Shown: positions 8,193-17,002, counted from the stretch's first letter. The stretch is DNA of 64,000 bases from Bacteroidales bacterium (GCA_017459075.1 JAFUDQ010000023.1:62001-126000); one strand, 5' to 3'. Notes: a model not told the origin generated them from the sequence alone. Translations and numbers: made by a program.

Positions 8193-8286
8193 CCGGCTGA
8201 AGCCGGTGCTGATTATCAGACAGTTACGCATTTTAACTTAGCAAATATTGCCAAGTTAAAATGCGTAACTAATTGATATTCAATGG
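8193..8286 (-). repeat. Hairpin repeat element, copy R2 (inverted relative to R1)
   Basis: 8208-8286 is the exact reverse complement of 898-976, and similarity continues through a small CCGGC/GCCGG hairpin to about 8193. Here it lies between two plus-strand genes, after the terminator at 8148-8180 and before the promoter at 8357. Together these three account for the gene-free stretch 8106-8435; 8287-8350 shows nothing recognisable. Confidence 0.9.
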
Positions 8287-8356
8287 TGGCATGCTGTGTA
8301 TCACTGTGGGCGGGGCACCAAAGCGTAATGAAGCCGCAATGATTACGGAAAGGTTT

Positions 8357-8387
8357 TTTGCGTATCGGAGAATTATTTGTATATTTG
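8357..8387 (+). promoter_or_regulatory. Promoter for the transglutaminase-NfeD-flotillin gene run
   Basis: TTTG (8357-8360), exactly 19 bp, then TATATTTG (8380-8387): a full match to the Bacteroidetes promoter consensus. The expected start is about 8394, 42 nt before the ATG. Confidence 0.75.
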
Positions 8388-8435
8388 GTCTTGGAGATTT
8401 TGCGGGAGGGATAAACACGAAAACAGTCAGGCAAT

Positions 8436-11039
8436 ATGAAAAGAATAATACTTTTGGCATTGGCAGGTGTGGCCCTCATGGGCGGCCTTGCGCTTTGCAG
8501 CAGCGGCACACATTTTATTAAAGACAGTGCCCTTCGGGAAAAGGTCCACAGCACCTTTGAAGCCCGGTTTAATGCCGATGACGGCATCCTGCGCCAGTTC
8601 TATCAGGTTCAGGACGGGGCCGTGGACGGCATCGCCATGACTCAGGAAGAGCAGGAGGCCCTGGAATTCCTGTATGCCTATATGCCGCTGGCCGATGTCA
8701 CGGATTATCCTACATCGTACTACCTACAGAACATAAAGGCATCGGCAAAAGCGAAGGAGGAAATGGAATGGGGAAAGAAAATCCCTGATTTGGAATTCCG
8801 TCACTTTGTCCTGCCCATAAGGGTGAATAATGAGGACTTGGATAGCTCCCGAGTTGTTTTCTACAAAGATCTGAAGCCCCGCGTACAGGGCCTTTCAATG
8901 AAAGAAGCCATCCTTGAAGTGAATCACTGGTGCCATGAGAAAGTCACCTATCAGCCCTCGGATGCCAGGACATCATCGCCACTTAATACAGTTAAGAACG
9001 CACTTGGGCGCTGCGGAGAGGAGTCAACCTTTACGGTGGCAGCTCTTAGAAGCGTAGGAATCCCGGCAAGGCAGGTCTATACGCCACGCTGGGCCCACAC
9101 TGACGACAATCACGCCTGGGTAGAGGCCTGGGCCGACGGCCAGTGGTATTTTATAGGAGCCTGCGAGCCGGAGCCTGTGTTGAACCTTGGCTGGTTCAAC
9201 CAGCCCGCATCCCGCGGAATGCTTATGCATACCAAGGCATTCGGCCATTATGAGGGACCAGAAGAAGTGGTGCTTGAGGGCCCTAACTACACGGAAATCA
9301 ATCTGATAGACAATTATGCCAAGACAGGACGCGCAGACCTTTTGGTGACCGATGAAGCCGGGGCTCCGGTAGAAGGCGCATGCGTAGACTTCTGCATTTA
9401 CAATTATGCTGAATTCTATCCCGCTGTCAAGAAATATACAGATGCCGATGGCAAAACCTTCCTAACCGCAGGTCTTGGAGACATGCTTGCCTGGGCTTCC
9501 AAGGATGGTAAATACGGCTGTGCCAGAGTGCGGTTCGGGGCCGATGAAACAGTAACCATCGTTCTGTCTGAAAACGCCCCCTCAGAGAGCCTGGACCTTG
9601 ATATTGTGCCCCCGGCAGGCCACGACAACGTCCCTGAGGTAACTCCGGAACTGCGCGCTGCAAACGACAAACGCTTTGCTCAGGAGGACAGCCTGCGCCA
9701 TGCTTACGAGGCCACCTTCGCTCCCAAAGATGCCAACCGTTTTGTACAGATGGCCCGCGGTAACCACAAGGTTATAGCCGATTTTCTGGAAAAGCATCCT
9801 GGCGAGCGTGCCGAAGAACTGCTTAAAGGCCTCAGCTGGAAAGACCTTCATGACGTAACGCTGGATGTGCTAGAAGACCACTTCAATGCTACGGAATCCG
9901 TGCTGAAGCCTCGCGTAGCCAATGAATTTCTTACCCCTTACAAGGGCTGGTTCTTGAACACTCTGGCTGATGAGCAAAAAGCACAACTATCTGACCCTGA
10001 TGCACTTATAGCTTGGACAAAAGAAAACATAAAGCTTTTGGACGACCCGACTGCATGGCGTATTCCAATGTCCCCGGCCGGCGTCTTCAAGGCCCGTCAG
10101 GCCGATGCCGCTTCGCGCGCGGTCTTCTTCGTGAGCCTTGCCCGCACCCTTGGGACAGAGTCCAGGATAGACCCTGTCACCCATAAGGTGCAATATTCCA
10201 AGGACGGCCTCTGGATAGACGTAGACTTTAATGCCGATGTCCAGAAATCCGCCCCTCAGGGCCTTCTGCGCCTGAATTACAAGCCTAATAAACTTGTAGA
10301 GAATCCGGCTTACTACGGACATTTCTCCATAAGCCGCATAGGTGACGATGGTCGCACCGCACTTCTTACCTTTGATGAAGGTCAGGTAGATATGGGCGGA
10401 GGCGTATCCTGGAAAAATGTATTTGCCAAGGGCTGCCCCATGGATGAAGGAAACTACGTTTTGGTAAGCGGAAACCGCCTGTCAGACGGTTCCGTCCCTG
10501 TTACAATGAAGTTTTTCACCATCAAACAGGGCACAGCCACAGACGTGGAACTTGTTATAAGAGAGTCCTCCGACGGCGTTTCAGTAATAGGCGGTTTTGA
10601 CGCCGAAACCCCTGTGGAAATCAATGAGAGCCTTGTTTCCATCCTCTCGCAGACAGGTCGCGGCTTCTACGCCCTTGGCCTTCTTGAGGTTGGCAAGGAG
10701 CCTACCAATCATGCCCTGGCAGACATCGCCCGCTCCCGCGAAGCCTTTGAGAAATGGGGTCGTCCCACCGTACTTGTGTGCCAGGACAGGAACCAGCTCG
10801 GCCAACTTAAGGCAGAAATTGAGGAAGGCCGCTACGGCCAGCTTCCCTCAAATATCATCCTTGTAATTGACCACGAAGGAGCCGTTGCAAAAGAACTTCA
10901 GAAGGAACTTAAGACAAACATCGGCAATAAACCTGTTTTTATTGTGGCAGATACCTTCAACAAGGCATATTTCTTGTCGGAAGGTTATACTATAGGTCTG
11001 GGAGAGCAAATCCAGACTGTCATCAAGAAACTTGATTAA
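8436..11039 (+). CDS. Large secreted transglutaminase-like protein
   Basis: An 867-residue exported protein with a hydrophobic N-terminal signal (residues 3-21; a Cys at 21 hints at a lipoprotein, but the lipobox L-A-L-C is poor). The transglutaminase-like domain spans about 150-250: Cys193 in NALGRCGEES, His226 in DDNHAWVEAW, and an acidic residue in GACEPEP. A carboxypeptidase-regulatory-like beta domain follows (about 295-370). The last ~180 residues resemble a thioredoxin-like fold (YALGLLEVGKEPT, VFIVADTFNKAYF), without CxxC. Substrate is unknown; a crosslinking or peptidase role would be inference. The next gene overlaps it by one base. Confidence 0.8.
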   Translation: MKRIILLALAGVALMGGLALCSSGTHFIKDSALREKVHSTFEARFNADDGILRQFYQVQDGAVDGIAMTQEEQEALEFLYAYMPLADVTDYPTSYYLQNIKASAKAKEEMEWGKKIPDLEFRHFVLPIRVNNEDLDSSRVVFYKDLKPRVQGLSMKEAILEVNHWCHEKVTYQPSDARTSSPLNTVKNALGRCGEESTFTVAALRSVGIPARQVYTPRWAHTDDNHAWVEAWADGQWYFIGACEPEPVLNLGWFNQPASRGMLMHTKAFGHYEGPEEVVLEGPNYTEINLIDNYAKTGRADLLVTDEAGAPVEGACVDFCIYNYAEFYPAVKKYTDADGKTFLTAGLGDMLAWASKDGKYGCARVRFGADETVTIVLSENAPSESLDLDIVPPAGHDNVPEVTPELRAANDKRFAQEDSLRHAYEATFAPKDANRFVQMARGNHKVIADFLEKHPGERAEELLKGLSWKDLHDVTLDVLEDHFNATESVLKPRVANEFLTPYKGWFLNTLADEQKAQLSDPDALIAWTKENIKLLDDPTAWRIPMSPAGVFKARQADAASRAVFFVSLARTLGTESRIDPVTHKVQYSKDGLWIDVDFNADVQKSAPQGLLRLNYKPNKLVENPAYYGHFSISRIGDDGRTALLTFDEGQVDMGGGVSWKNVFAKGCPMDEGNYVLVSGNRLSDGSVPVTMKFFTIKQGTATDVELVIRESSDGVSVIGGFDAETPVEINESLVSILSQTGRGFYALGLLEVGKEPTNHALADIARSREAFEKWGRPTVLVCQDRNQLGQLKAEIEEGRYGQLPSNIILVIDHEGAVAKELQKELKTNIGNKPVFIVADTFNKAYFLSEGYTIGLGEQIQTVIKKLD

Positions 11040-11569
11040 TGAAAAAGGCAATACTCATACTGGCATTGTTCTTCTGCTGGGCCATGGCAGCATCGGCACA
11101 GGAGAAAGAGCATCTGGAGTTTGAAGGCGTGCAGATTAACGGCACGGTGGAACATGTGCTTGAAGGTCTGCGAAGCAAAGGTTACAAGCAGGAGAAGGGT
11201 ATTTCAAGGCTTCATGGAAAGGTTATGGGCAAGAAAGCGACGGTTACGGTAGCTTCCACGCCCGACGGCTCCAGCGTCTATCTTATTTTGGTGGAGTTCG
11301 ATACCAAGAAGAACTGGGAAAATGTTCGCACTTGCTACGAATCCATGAAAATGCAGCTACGCGCACGCCACGGAGACCCTGTCCTTTATAAAGAGGAGTT
11401 CGATTCTCCGTTGGCGGAGGCCGACCCTGTCAAGGCTTTGCAATATAACAATTGCCGTTTTATCTGCCATTTTCAGGCTCCGGGAGGAGAGATTATCCTT
11501 TCCATCAGCAAGGATGCCATTGTGCAGTGCTATTATGTAGACACATCAAATGCTGTATCATTATATTAA
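11039..11569 (+). CDS. Small periplasmic protein of unknown function
   Basis: A 176-residue protein with a clear signal peptide (MKKAILILALFFCWAMAASA, cleavage before QEK). The mature part is a mixed alpha/beta domain (GVQINGTVEHVLEGLRSKGY, then a YLILVEF strand) of a kind common in Bacteroidales secreted proteins, but I cannot name it. Its ATG overlaps the preceding TAA (TAATG), so translation is probably coupled to the transglutaminase-like protein. Confidence 0.8.
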   Translation: MKKAILILALFFCWAMAASAQEKEHLEFEGVQINGTVEHVLEGLRSKGYKQEKGISRLHGKVMGKKATVTVASTPDGSSVYLILVEFDTKKNWENVRTCYESMKMQLRARHGDPVLYKEEFDSPLAEADPVKALQYNNCRFICHFQAPGGEIILSISKDAIVQCYYVDTSNAVSLY

Positions 11570-11579
11570 TTTTTGAGAA

Positions 11580-12182
11580 ATGTTCGATGTATGGTGGACG
11601 GCCCTAAGTGCCGGAATGAAAGTTATTTGGATAGTAACCATTGCGGCTACTTTTATCTTTATCGTTCAAAGTATTATGACCTTCGTGGGAGGTGGCAGCA
11701 GCGACCTTGATTCCGATTTGGACATAAATTTTGACGGGACGGATGCCGATGTTCCCGATGCCATCTCCGGTGGAACAGGCATGAACCTTTATACCTTCCG
11801 GAACCTTGTGAACTTCTGCCTTGGCTTTGGCTGGACGTTCATCATCCTTCAGGGAAAAATCGGGTCTACGACCCTTCTGGTCATAGTTTCCGTCCTTGTA
11901 GGCATCGCCCTTGTAGCCATCGTCATGTATATGTTCAAATGGCTGTGGGGTATGCAGCAGAGCGGGAACATAAACCTGGCAAAATCGGCCCCCGGATGCA
12001 CCGGAACCGTATATCTTTCCATTCCTGCCGCCCGAAAGGGAGAGGGGAAGGTCCAGATAACCATCAATAACGCAGTGCGTGAATATGCCGCCGTTACCGA
12101 CGGAGAGGCCATTCCTACCGGCGCTTCAATCGTTGTTCAGGAAGCCATCGGCCCCAACCTTCTTTTGGTGAAAATCAATTAA
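11580..12182 (+). CDS. NfeD-like membrane protein
   Basis: A 200-residue protein with three hydrophobic segments (about 14-36, 74-92, 97-118) separated by an Asp-rich loop (DLDSDLDINFDGTDADVPD), and a C-terminal soluble beta domain from about 130 (GCTGTVYLSIPAARKGEGKV) that fits the NfeD OB-fold. NfeD-type proteins are classically encoded next to SPFH proteins and partner them in the membrane, and the next gene here is a flotillin. No serine-protease domain of long NfeD proteins is present. Confidence 0.8.
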   Translation: MFDVWWTALSAGMKVIWIVTIAATFIFIVQSIMTFVGGGSSDLDSDLDINFDGTDADVPDAISGGTGMNLYTFRNLVNFCLGFGWTFIILQGKIGSTTLLVIVSVLVGIALVAIVMYMFKWLWGMQQSGNINLAKSAPGCTGTVYLSIPAARKGEGKVQITINNAVREYAAVTDGEAIPTGASIVVQEAIGPNLLLVKIN

Positions 12183-12203
12183 CAATTTAATATAGAAGAA
12201 ACA

Positions 12204-13640
12204 ATGGACGCAATTCAATCCAACCCCATTATTCTTATTCTGATTATTGTGGCCGTGCTGTTTGTCACATTTGCGGCCATACTTAAACGCTACAGGAGAT
12301 GTCCTTCGGACAAAATCCTTGTAATCTACGGTAAGACCGGCAAGAACCGCACCGGCTCCATTTCTTCTGCAAAATGTATTCACGGTGGTGCTGCATTCAT
12401 CTGGCCTGTGTTCCAGGATTATGCTTTCCTTGACCTTAAGCCAATCAGCATCGAGTGCAACCTTACCAATGCACTTTCCAAGCAGAACATTCGTGTAGAC
12501 GTGCCCTGCCGCTTTACGGTTGGTATTTCCACTGAACCGGAAGTTATGACAAACGCTGCCGAGAGGCTCCTTGGCCTGTCTTCTGACAGCATCCAGAATG
12601 TTGCAACCGATATCCTTTTTGGCCAGCTTCGTCTGGTGATTGCAACCATGGATATTGAGGAAATCAATGCCGATCGTGACAAGTTCCTGGCCAGCGTTTC
12701 CGCCAATGTTGAGGCCGAGCTTCGCAAAATCGGTCTTAAGCTTATCAACGTAAACGTAACCGATATCCGCGACGAGTCCGGTTATATCGAGGCTCTTGGT
12801 AAGGAGGCTGCTGCAAAGGCTATCAACGATGCCAAGAAGAGCGTTGCAGAGCAGAATCGTTACGGAGAGATTGGTAAGGCCGAGGCTGACAGGGATAAGG
12901 ATATCCGTATTGCGGAGACTTCCCGTGATACTCGTATCAATACCGCCGCCGCTAATGCAAAGGCTGTTGAGGGTGAGAATGCTTCCAAGATTGCGATTGC
13001 GAACTCTGATGCAGTGCGCCGTGAGAAGGAGGCTGAGGCTGCCCGTATTGCTGTTGCAGCAGAGAAGGTTCAGGCTGCAAAGGCTTTGGAGGAGGCTTAC
13101 AAGAGTGAGCGTGACGCAGAGCTTGCGCGTGCAGAGCGTGAGAAGGCTACCCAGCAGGCTAATGTTGTGGTTCCCGCCCAGATAGAGAAGGAGAAGGCTA
13201 TTATTGATGCCGAGGCTGAGGCAGAGAAGATTCGCCGCAAGGCAAAGGGTGAGGCCGATGCTATTTTTGCAAAGATGGATGCCCAGGCCCGTGGCGCCCT
13301 GGAGATTCTTTCCAAGCAGGCCGATGGTTTCGGTCAGATGGTTTCCGCTGCTGCCGGCGATCCTCAGAAGGCGGTTCTTATGCTTATTGCTGACAAACTT
13401 CCTGAACTTGTCAAGACTCAGGTTGAGGCTGTCAAGGGTATCAATATTGACAAGGTTACTGTTTGGGATAATGGTACTTCGGCCGATGGCAAAACGGCTA
13501 CCTCTAATTTCATTTCCGGTATGATGAAGTCTGTTCCTCCGCTTGATGAACTTTTCAAGATGGCCGGCCTGGAACTTCCTTCATACCTGAAAGGTAAACC
13601 CGCCGCAGACCCCGCCCCGGAAAAGACCGACGAACAGTAA
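12204..13640 (+). CDS. Flotillin-family SPFH protein
   Basis: A 478-residue membrane scaffold protein. One N-terminal transmembrane helix (about 8-28) is followed by the SPFH/PHB domain (about 35-200) and a long Ala/Glu/Lys-rich coiled coil (about 205-350, with many A-E-A steps) typical of flotillins (YuaG/FloT type), then a C-terminal tail of about 100 residues. It is expected to oligomerise in membrane microdomains with the NfeD-like protein. A CHSERSEES-type repeat begins 3 bp after its stop codon. Confidence 0.92.
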   Translation: MDAIQSNPIILILIIVAVLFVTFAAILKRYRRCPSDKILVIYGKTGKNRTGSISSAKCIHGGAAFIWPVFQDYAFLDLKPISIECNLTNALSKQNIRVDVPCRFTVGISTEPEVMTNAAERLLGLSSDSIQNVATDILFGQLRLVIATMDIEEINADRDKFLASVSANVEAELRKIGLKLINVNVTDIRDESGYIEALGKEAAAKAINDAKKSVAEQNRYGEIGKAEADRDKDIRIAETSRDTRINTAAANAKAVEGENASKIAIANSDAVRREKEAEAARIAVAAEKVQAAKALEEAYKSERDAELARAEREKATQQANVVVPAQIEKEKAIIDAEAEAEKIRRKAKGEADAIFAKMDAQARGALEILSKQADGFGQMVSAAAGDPQKAVLMLIADKLPELVKTQVEAVKGINIDKVTVWDNGTSADGKTATSNFISGMMKSVPPLDELFKMAGLELPSYLKGKPAADPAPEKTDEQ

Positions 13641-13643
13641 ATT

Positions 13644-13669
13644 GTCATTCTGAGCGAAGCAAAGAATCT
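13644..13669 (+). repeat. CHSERSEES-type repeat, single full copy
   Basis: It runs from GTCATTCTGAGCGAAG to AAGAATCT, immediately after the flotillin stop codon. This is the only locus in the window where I see one complete copy without truncated heads beside it. Confidence 0.9.
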
Positions 13670-13674
13670 AAACT

Positions 13675-13776
13675 ATTGATAGTCAATAAGTTGTATGTAA
13701 CTTATTGACTATCAATTTGTTACGCCCGGTGAGAGATTTTGCGAGACTCTAAAATTTGCAACATGCTGATTATCAG
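13675..13776 (+). repeat. Diverged hairpin repeat element, copy R4
   Basis: An 18-bp perfect inverted repeat (13675-13692 with 13699-13716, loop GTATGT) beginning ATTGATAGTCAA is followed by GTTACGC and, at 13766-13776, the palindrome CTGATTATCAG also found at the end of R1/R2. It shares modules with R1 but not the full core. It follows the flotillin gene and may also act as a weak terminator. Confidence 0.65.
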
Positions 13777-13820
13777 CGCGTTATAAAATGCCGTGAGAGA
13801 GTTTTAAGAGGCCAAAAAAG

Positions 13821-13851
13821 TTGGTGGTGGAGAAATATCGCCGTACCTTTG
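13821..13851 (+). promoter_or_regulatory. Consensus promoter driving the leader/small RNA at 13858
   Basis: TTGG (13821-13824), 19 bp, TACCTTTG (13844-13851): a full Bacteroidetes match, 145 bp upstream of the DUF4838 gene. Confidence 0.65.
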
Positions 13852-13857
13852 CAAGTG

Positions 13858-13950
13858 AAGTAATAATTGTATGGCGTCTGAATTGCCAGGAAATTCAGGA
13901 CCGGTGTATAGTCATTTTTGGTTTGCAGGCTATGCACCGGTTTTCGTTTT
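13858..13950 (+). ncRNA. Candidate small RNA or transcription attenuator
   Basis: Downstream of the promoter at 13821-13851 lie two consecutive hairpins: CTGAATT/AATTCAG (13878-13898) and ACCGGTGTATAG/CTATGCACCGGT (13900-13941, 11 of 12 pairs), the latter followed by TTTTCGTTTT. A transcript of about 90 nt with its own terminator would result, either as an independent sRNA or as an attenuated leader of the gene at 13996. No ribosomal protein or riboswitch motif that I know matches it. The 5' end is estimated from the -7 element. Confidence 0.45.
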
Positions 13951-13995
13951 GTGAATTGCGGGAATTCTGCGTATATTGCAAAAAATCTTTCAGAT

Positions 13996-16158
13996 ATGAA
14001 ACGCATCGCAGTTATTCTTATATTGGCAGTAATGGCCGCCCGCCCCGGCGCCATCGGACAGAATCGTCAAAGTAATGATTCAGACAAGTATGTAGCCACG
14101 GCAAAAAGTATCTTGCAGAAGGTTGCCGGAAGTACCGGGGTTAAGCCTGGAGCTGTTGAACTGAATAACAGCTGCATCGGACTTGGCGGGGAGGATATTG
14201 CAGAGGATGGATATGTGCTGGTTCGCAAAGGGAAGAAAACTATCGTCACGGGCAAAGAAAAAGGGCTGGTTTATGGCATCATCGGCCTGCTGAAAGATTA
14301 TTTCGGGGTAGATTATTGGGGAGAAGGGGAGTATTTCGTGGCAAAAACGCCGACGAAGGGATTGAAAAATGGTGAGACGGTGCGTGTGGCTCCCACATTC
14401 CGCTATCGGCAGACCCAGAATTACATGATGAAGACGGATACCCTGTACAAATGGTGGTACAGGCTGGAAGGGCCGTCGGAGGAGTTTGTGGATAATCTGT
14501 GGGTACATACCTGCAACCATCTTCTGCCGGCGGACAAATATGGAAAGGAGCATCCGGAATATTACGCCTTCTACGGTGGCCAGCGGCATCCCGGCAGTGC
14601 CAGCCAGTGGTGCATGAGCAATCCTGAGGTTCTGGAAATCGTCTGCTCCCGCCTGGACTCCCTGTTCAAGGCCAATCCACTGCAGCAAACCATCAGCATC
14701 AGCCAGAATGACGGCAGTGATACTTATTGCCGATGCCCTCTTTGCCAGGCCGCGATTGATGAGGACGATGGCCCTTCCGGCCCGATTCTTCGCTTTATCA
14801 ACAAGGTGGCCGAGCGTTTCCCGGACAAGACCATTTCTACCCTTGCATATCTCTTTTCTGTGCAACCGCCCAAGGTAACAAAGCCGCTGCCGAACGTTTC
14901 CATCATGCTTTGCGACATAGACTGCCGCCGCCAGACTGCGCTTACGGAAAACCCTACAGGTCAGGACTTTATGCGTGCCCTTGACGGCTGGTCAAAGATA
15001 TGCAACAACCTCTTTGTATGGGACTACGGGATTAATTTTGACAACTACCTGTCGCCCTTCCCCAACTTCTCTACAATGGCCTACAACATGCGAATCTTCA
15101 AGGAACATAATGTGAAGATGCATTTCTCTCAGATAGCCTCGGAGCGCGGTGGCGACATGGCGGAACTTCGCAGCTATCTTGCCGCCAACCTTATGTGGGA
15201 TGCCGATGCTGACGCGGATTCCCTTGTGCGTCACTTCCTGCATGGCTATTATGGCGCTGCTGCAGAGCCTTTGTACCGATATCTGCGGGTTATGGAGGGG
15301 GCTGCCGTGGGTACCGATGTTGACCTTTTTATCTACGATTCCCCGGTTTCATATAAGAATAATATCCTTCGCCCAGAGCTTCTGCGCCGCTACAATGAGT
15401 ATTTTGACGATGCCGAAGCCCGTGTTGCCCATGACCCAGTGCGGCTTGCCCGCGTTCGCCGCAGCCGCCTTCCGCTACAGTATTCCGCCCTGGAAATAGC
15501 CCGCACTAATCCGGATATGGACCGCGCCGAGGCTGAAAAGGCGTTAAACTTATTGGAGGCCCGCTGCAAGGAATTCAATGTTACGATGCTGAATGAGCGC
15601 CATAATTCACCTCAGGAATATGTGCAGCTGTACCGTCAACGTTATCTGGCTCCGCAAACCGCCAACTTGGCCCGTGGCAAAAAGGTGACTTATTTGATAG
15701 ACCCGCGGCCTAAATACCTGGAACTCAGCAAGACAGCTCTCACTGACGGCGTGTACGGAGGCACAACTTACGTGGAGAACTGGGTCGGATGGGAAGGCAC
15801 CGACGGCGCTTTTATCCTTGACTTGGAGGATGCAGCGGAGGTGAGCAGCATTTCTTGCGACTTCCTTCACCAGATTGGCGCCTGGATTCTGCTTCCGGAA
15901 GCCGTCAGCTACAGCACTTCTTTGGACGGAGCCGTCTGGACGCCGTTCTACAGCATAGAACTGCCGGAAAAACGCACCGGAAAAGTGGAATTCATTCCTG
16001 TTGAGGGACGCGTCGGCCAGGAAAGGTGCACGTCAGCCAGCCCCGTTCGGGCCCGCTACATAAAAGTAGAAGTCCGCGGCACCAAAACCTGCCCCACCTG
16101 GCATTACGGCGTAGGTAACCCCAGCTGGTTCTTCATCGACGAAGTCCTTGTGAAATAA
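13996..16158 (+). CDS. Secreted DUF4838-family glycosidase-like protein with C-terminal F5/8-type domain
   Basis: A 720-residue exported protein. I start it at ATG 13996 because the signal peptide (MKRIAVILILAVMAARP...) begins there; an upstream extension would run through the terminator hairpin. A small N-terminal alpha/beta domain (about 30-125), as in many large glycoside hydrolases, precedes the DUF4838 core (about 130-450: HTCNHLLPADKYGKEHPEYY, then SISQNDGSDTYCRC). The last ~150 residues, from NLARGKKVTYLI, look like a discoidin/F5-8 type carbohydrate-binding domain. Enzymatic activity of DUF4838 is not established to my knowledge; a glycan-degrading role is inferred. Confidence 0.82.
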   Translation: MKRIAVILILAVMAARPGAIGQNRQSNDSDKYVATAKSILQKVAGSTGVKPGAVELNNSCIGLGGEDIAEDGYVLVRKGKKTIVTGKEKGLVYGIIGLLKDYFGVDYWGEGEYFVAKTPTKGLKNGETVRVAPTFRYRQTQNYMMKTDTLYKWWYRLEGPSEEFVDNLWVHTCNHLLPADKYGKEHPEYYAFYGGQRHPGSASQWCMSNPEVLEIVCSRLDSLFKANPLQQTISISQNDGSDTYCRCPLCQAAIDEDDGPSGPILRFINKVAERFPDKTISTLAYLFSVQPPKVTKPLPNVSIMLCDIDCRRQTALTENPTGQDFMRALDGWSKICNNLFVWDYGINFDNYLSPFPNFSTMAYNMRIFKEHNVKMHFSQIASERGGDMAELRSYLAANLMWDADADADSLVRHFLHGYYGAAAEPLYRYLRVMEGAAVGTDVDLFIYDSPVSYKNNILRPELLRRYNEYFDDAEARVAHDPVRLARVRRSRLPLQYSALEIARTNPDMDRAEAEKALNLLEARCKEFNVTMLNERHNSPQEYVQLYRQRYLAPQTANLARGKKVTYLIDPRPKYLELSKTALTDGVYGGTTYVENWVGWEGTDGAFILDLEDAAEVSSISCDFLHQIGAWILLPEAVSYSTSLDGAVWTPFYSIELPEKRTGKVEFIPVEGRVGQERCTSASPVRARYIKVEVRGTKTCPTWHYGVGNPSWFFIDEVLVK

Positions 16159-16203
16159 CCTATTCGTGCCAAGGAGCCGTCTAGTTCTTGGCCTTCTTCT
16201 GAT

Positions 16204-16242
16204 GGGGAGGATGGACAGAAAGAGCCCGGACCTTCCCCGCCA
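16204..16242. repeat. Short GC-rich hairpin element, copy 1
   Basis: GGGGAGGATGGACAGAAAG followed by a complementary CCTTCCCC arm. The sequence TGGACAGAAAG in the same hairpin context recurs at 43507-43552. Both copies lie just after gene ends, suggesting a terminator-like or repetitive extragenic element. Confidence 0.5.
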
Positions 16243-16258
16243 CAGCGTCCCTGAGCGT

Positions 16259-16297
16259 AAAAAAACCTGTCTTTTTTTAAAATACAAAAAGACAGGT
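16259..16297 (-). terminator. Terminator of the minus-strand DUF4923 gene
   Basis: Inverted repeat ACCTGTCTTTTT/AAAAAGACAGGT (16265-16297). Read on the minus strand it is followed by a run of seven T, 46 bp after the stop codon of the gene ending at 16343. Confidence 0.8.
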
Positions 16298-16342
16298 ATC
16301 AATGCCGAAGCCATAAATGCAGCCTCCCGGGGAAGGCGGGAC

Positions 16343-16987
16343 CTAATTCTTCTTAGTAAGTTTGCAGCCGATTTTCATGTTGCTGAAGTTGCCGGCGAGG
16401 CTGGATACTGTGCCAAGGGTGCTGTCGGCCTTGCCAACAATTGCAAGGGCCTTCTTAGCAAAATCCAGGAACTTTTTGCCTTCGAAAAGCACCTCGCAGC
16501 CATTTGCTGTACCCTTGAGGGCTCCGGTAAGGGACAGATATTTCATTGCCTTGCCAAACTGGAGCTGAACGCTGTTTCCGTCATTCAGGGTCTTCCATGT
16601 GCCGGAAATAGGCACTTTCTTAATTGTGCAACTGAAGGTAAGGTCTTCGTTGAACGTAATGGTGAAGTTTCCGGGAGTGATTCCGTATTTCTCCAGATAA
16701 GAAGCCACCTTGCTTTCCACTGTAGATGATGCTGCAGTTCCGGCTACATTTGTAAGAACATCGTCTCCGCCAAGAGCCACTGCGGGACCGGTATAAGTCC
16801 ATGTGCCGGGAAGAGCCACTGCGGTAGTGTTGCCAGTGTAGGCATAGATGACATTGGAAATAGTTTCTCCAAGTCCTGAATTACCGGTAAGACCACCGAG
16901 TTTACCAAGAAGTCCACCCAGACCCTGGGCTGATGCCATTCCTGCAAATAGCACGGAAGCGGCCAAAATTGCAATTACTTTTTTCAT
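16343..16987 (-). CDS. DUF4923-family secreted protein
   Basis: A 214-residue protein with a signal peptide (MKKVIAILAASVLFAGMASA). A glycine-rich segment (GLGGLLGKLGGLTGN) is followed by a lipocalin-like beta domain: LPGTWTYTGPAVALGGDDVL, ESKVASYLEKYGITPGNFTI, then a GTW strand. This is the typical order of DUF4923 proteins of Bacteroidetes, whose function is unknown. It follows the ThiL-like gene by 15 bp on the same strand. Confidence 0.85.
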   Translation of the reverse strand: MKKVIAILAASVLFAGMASAQGLGGLLGKLGGLTGNSGLGETISNVIYAYTGNTTAVALPGTWTYTGPAVALGGDDVLTNVAGTAASSTVESKVASYLEKYGITPGNFTITFNEDLTFSCTIKKVPISGTWKTLNDGNSVQLQFGKAMKYLSLTGALKGTANGCEVLFEGKKFLDFAKKALAIVGKADSTLGTVSSLAGNFSNMKIGCKLTKKN

Positions 16988-17002
16988 AATATTCTGTTTT
17001 AT

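Noticed and set aside
898..8286. Composite transposon with terminal inverted repeats
   Set aside because: No transposase or integrase lies between the repeats, the enclosed genes are housekeeping, and further diverged copies exist outside the block. I kept it as a repeat pair only.
16166..16729. 187-codon plus-strand frame
   Set aside because: Antisense to the DUF4923 gene and running through its terminator; no family resemblance.
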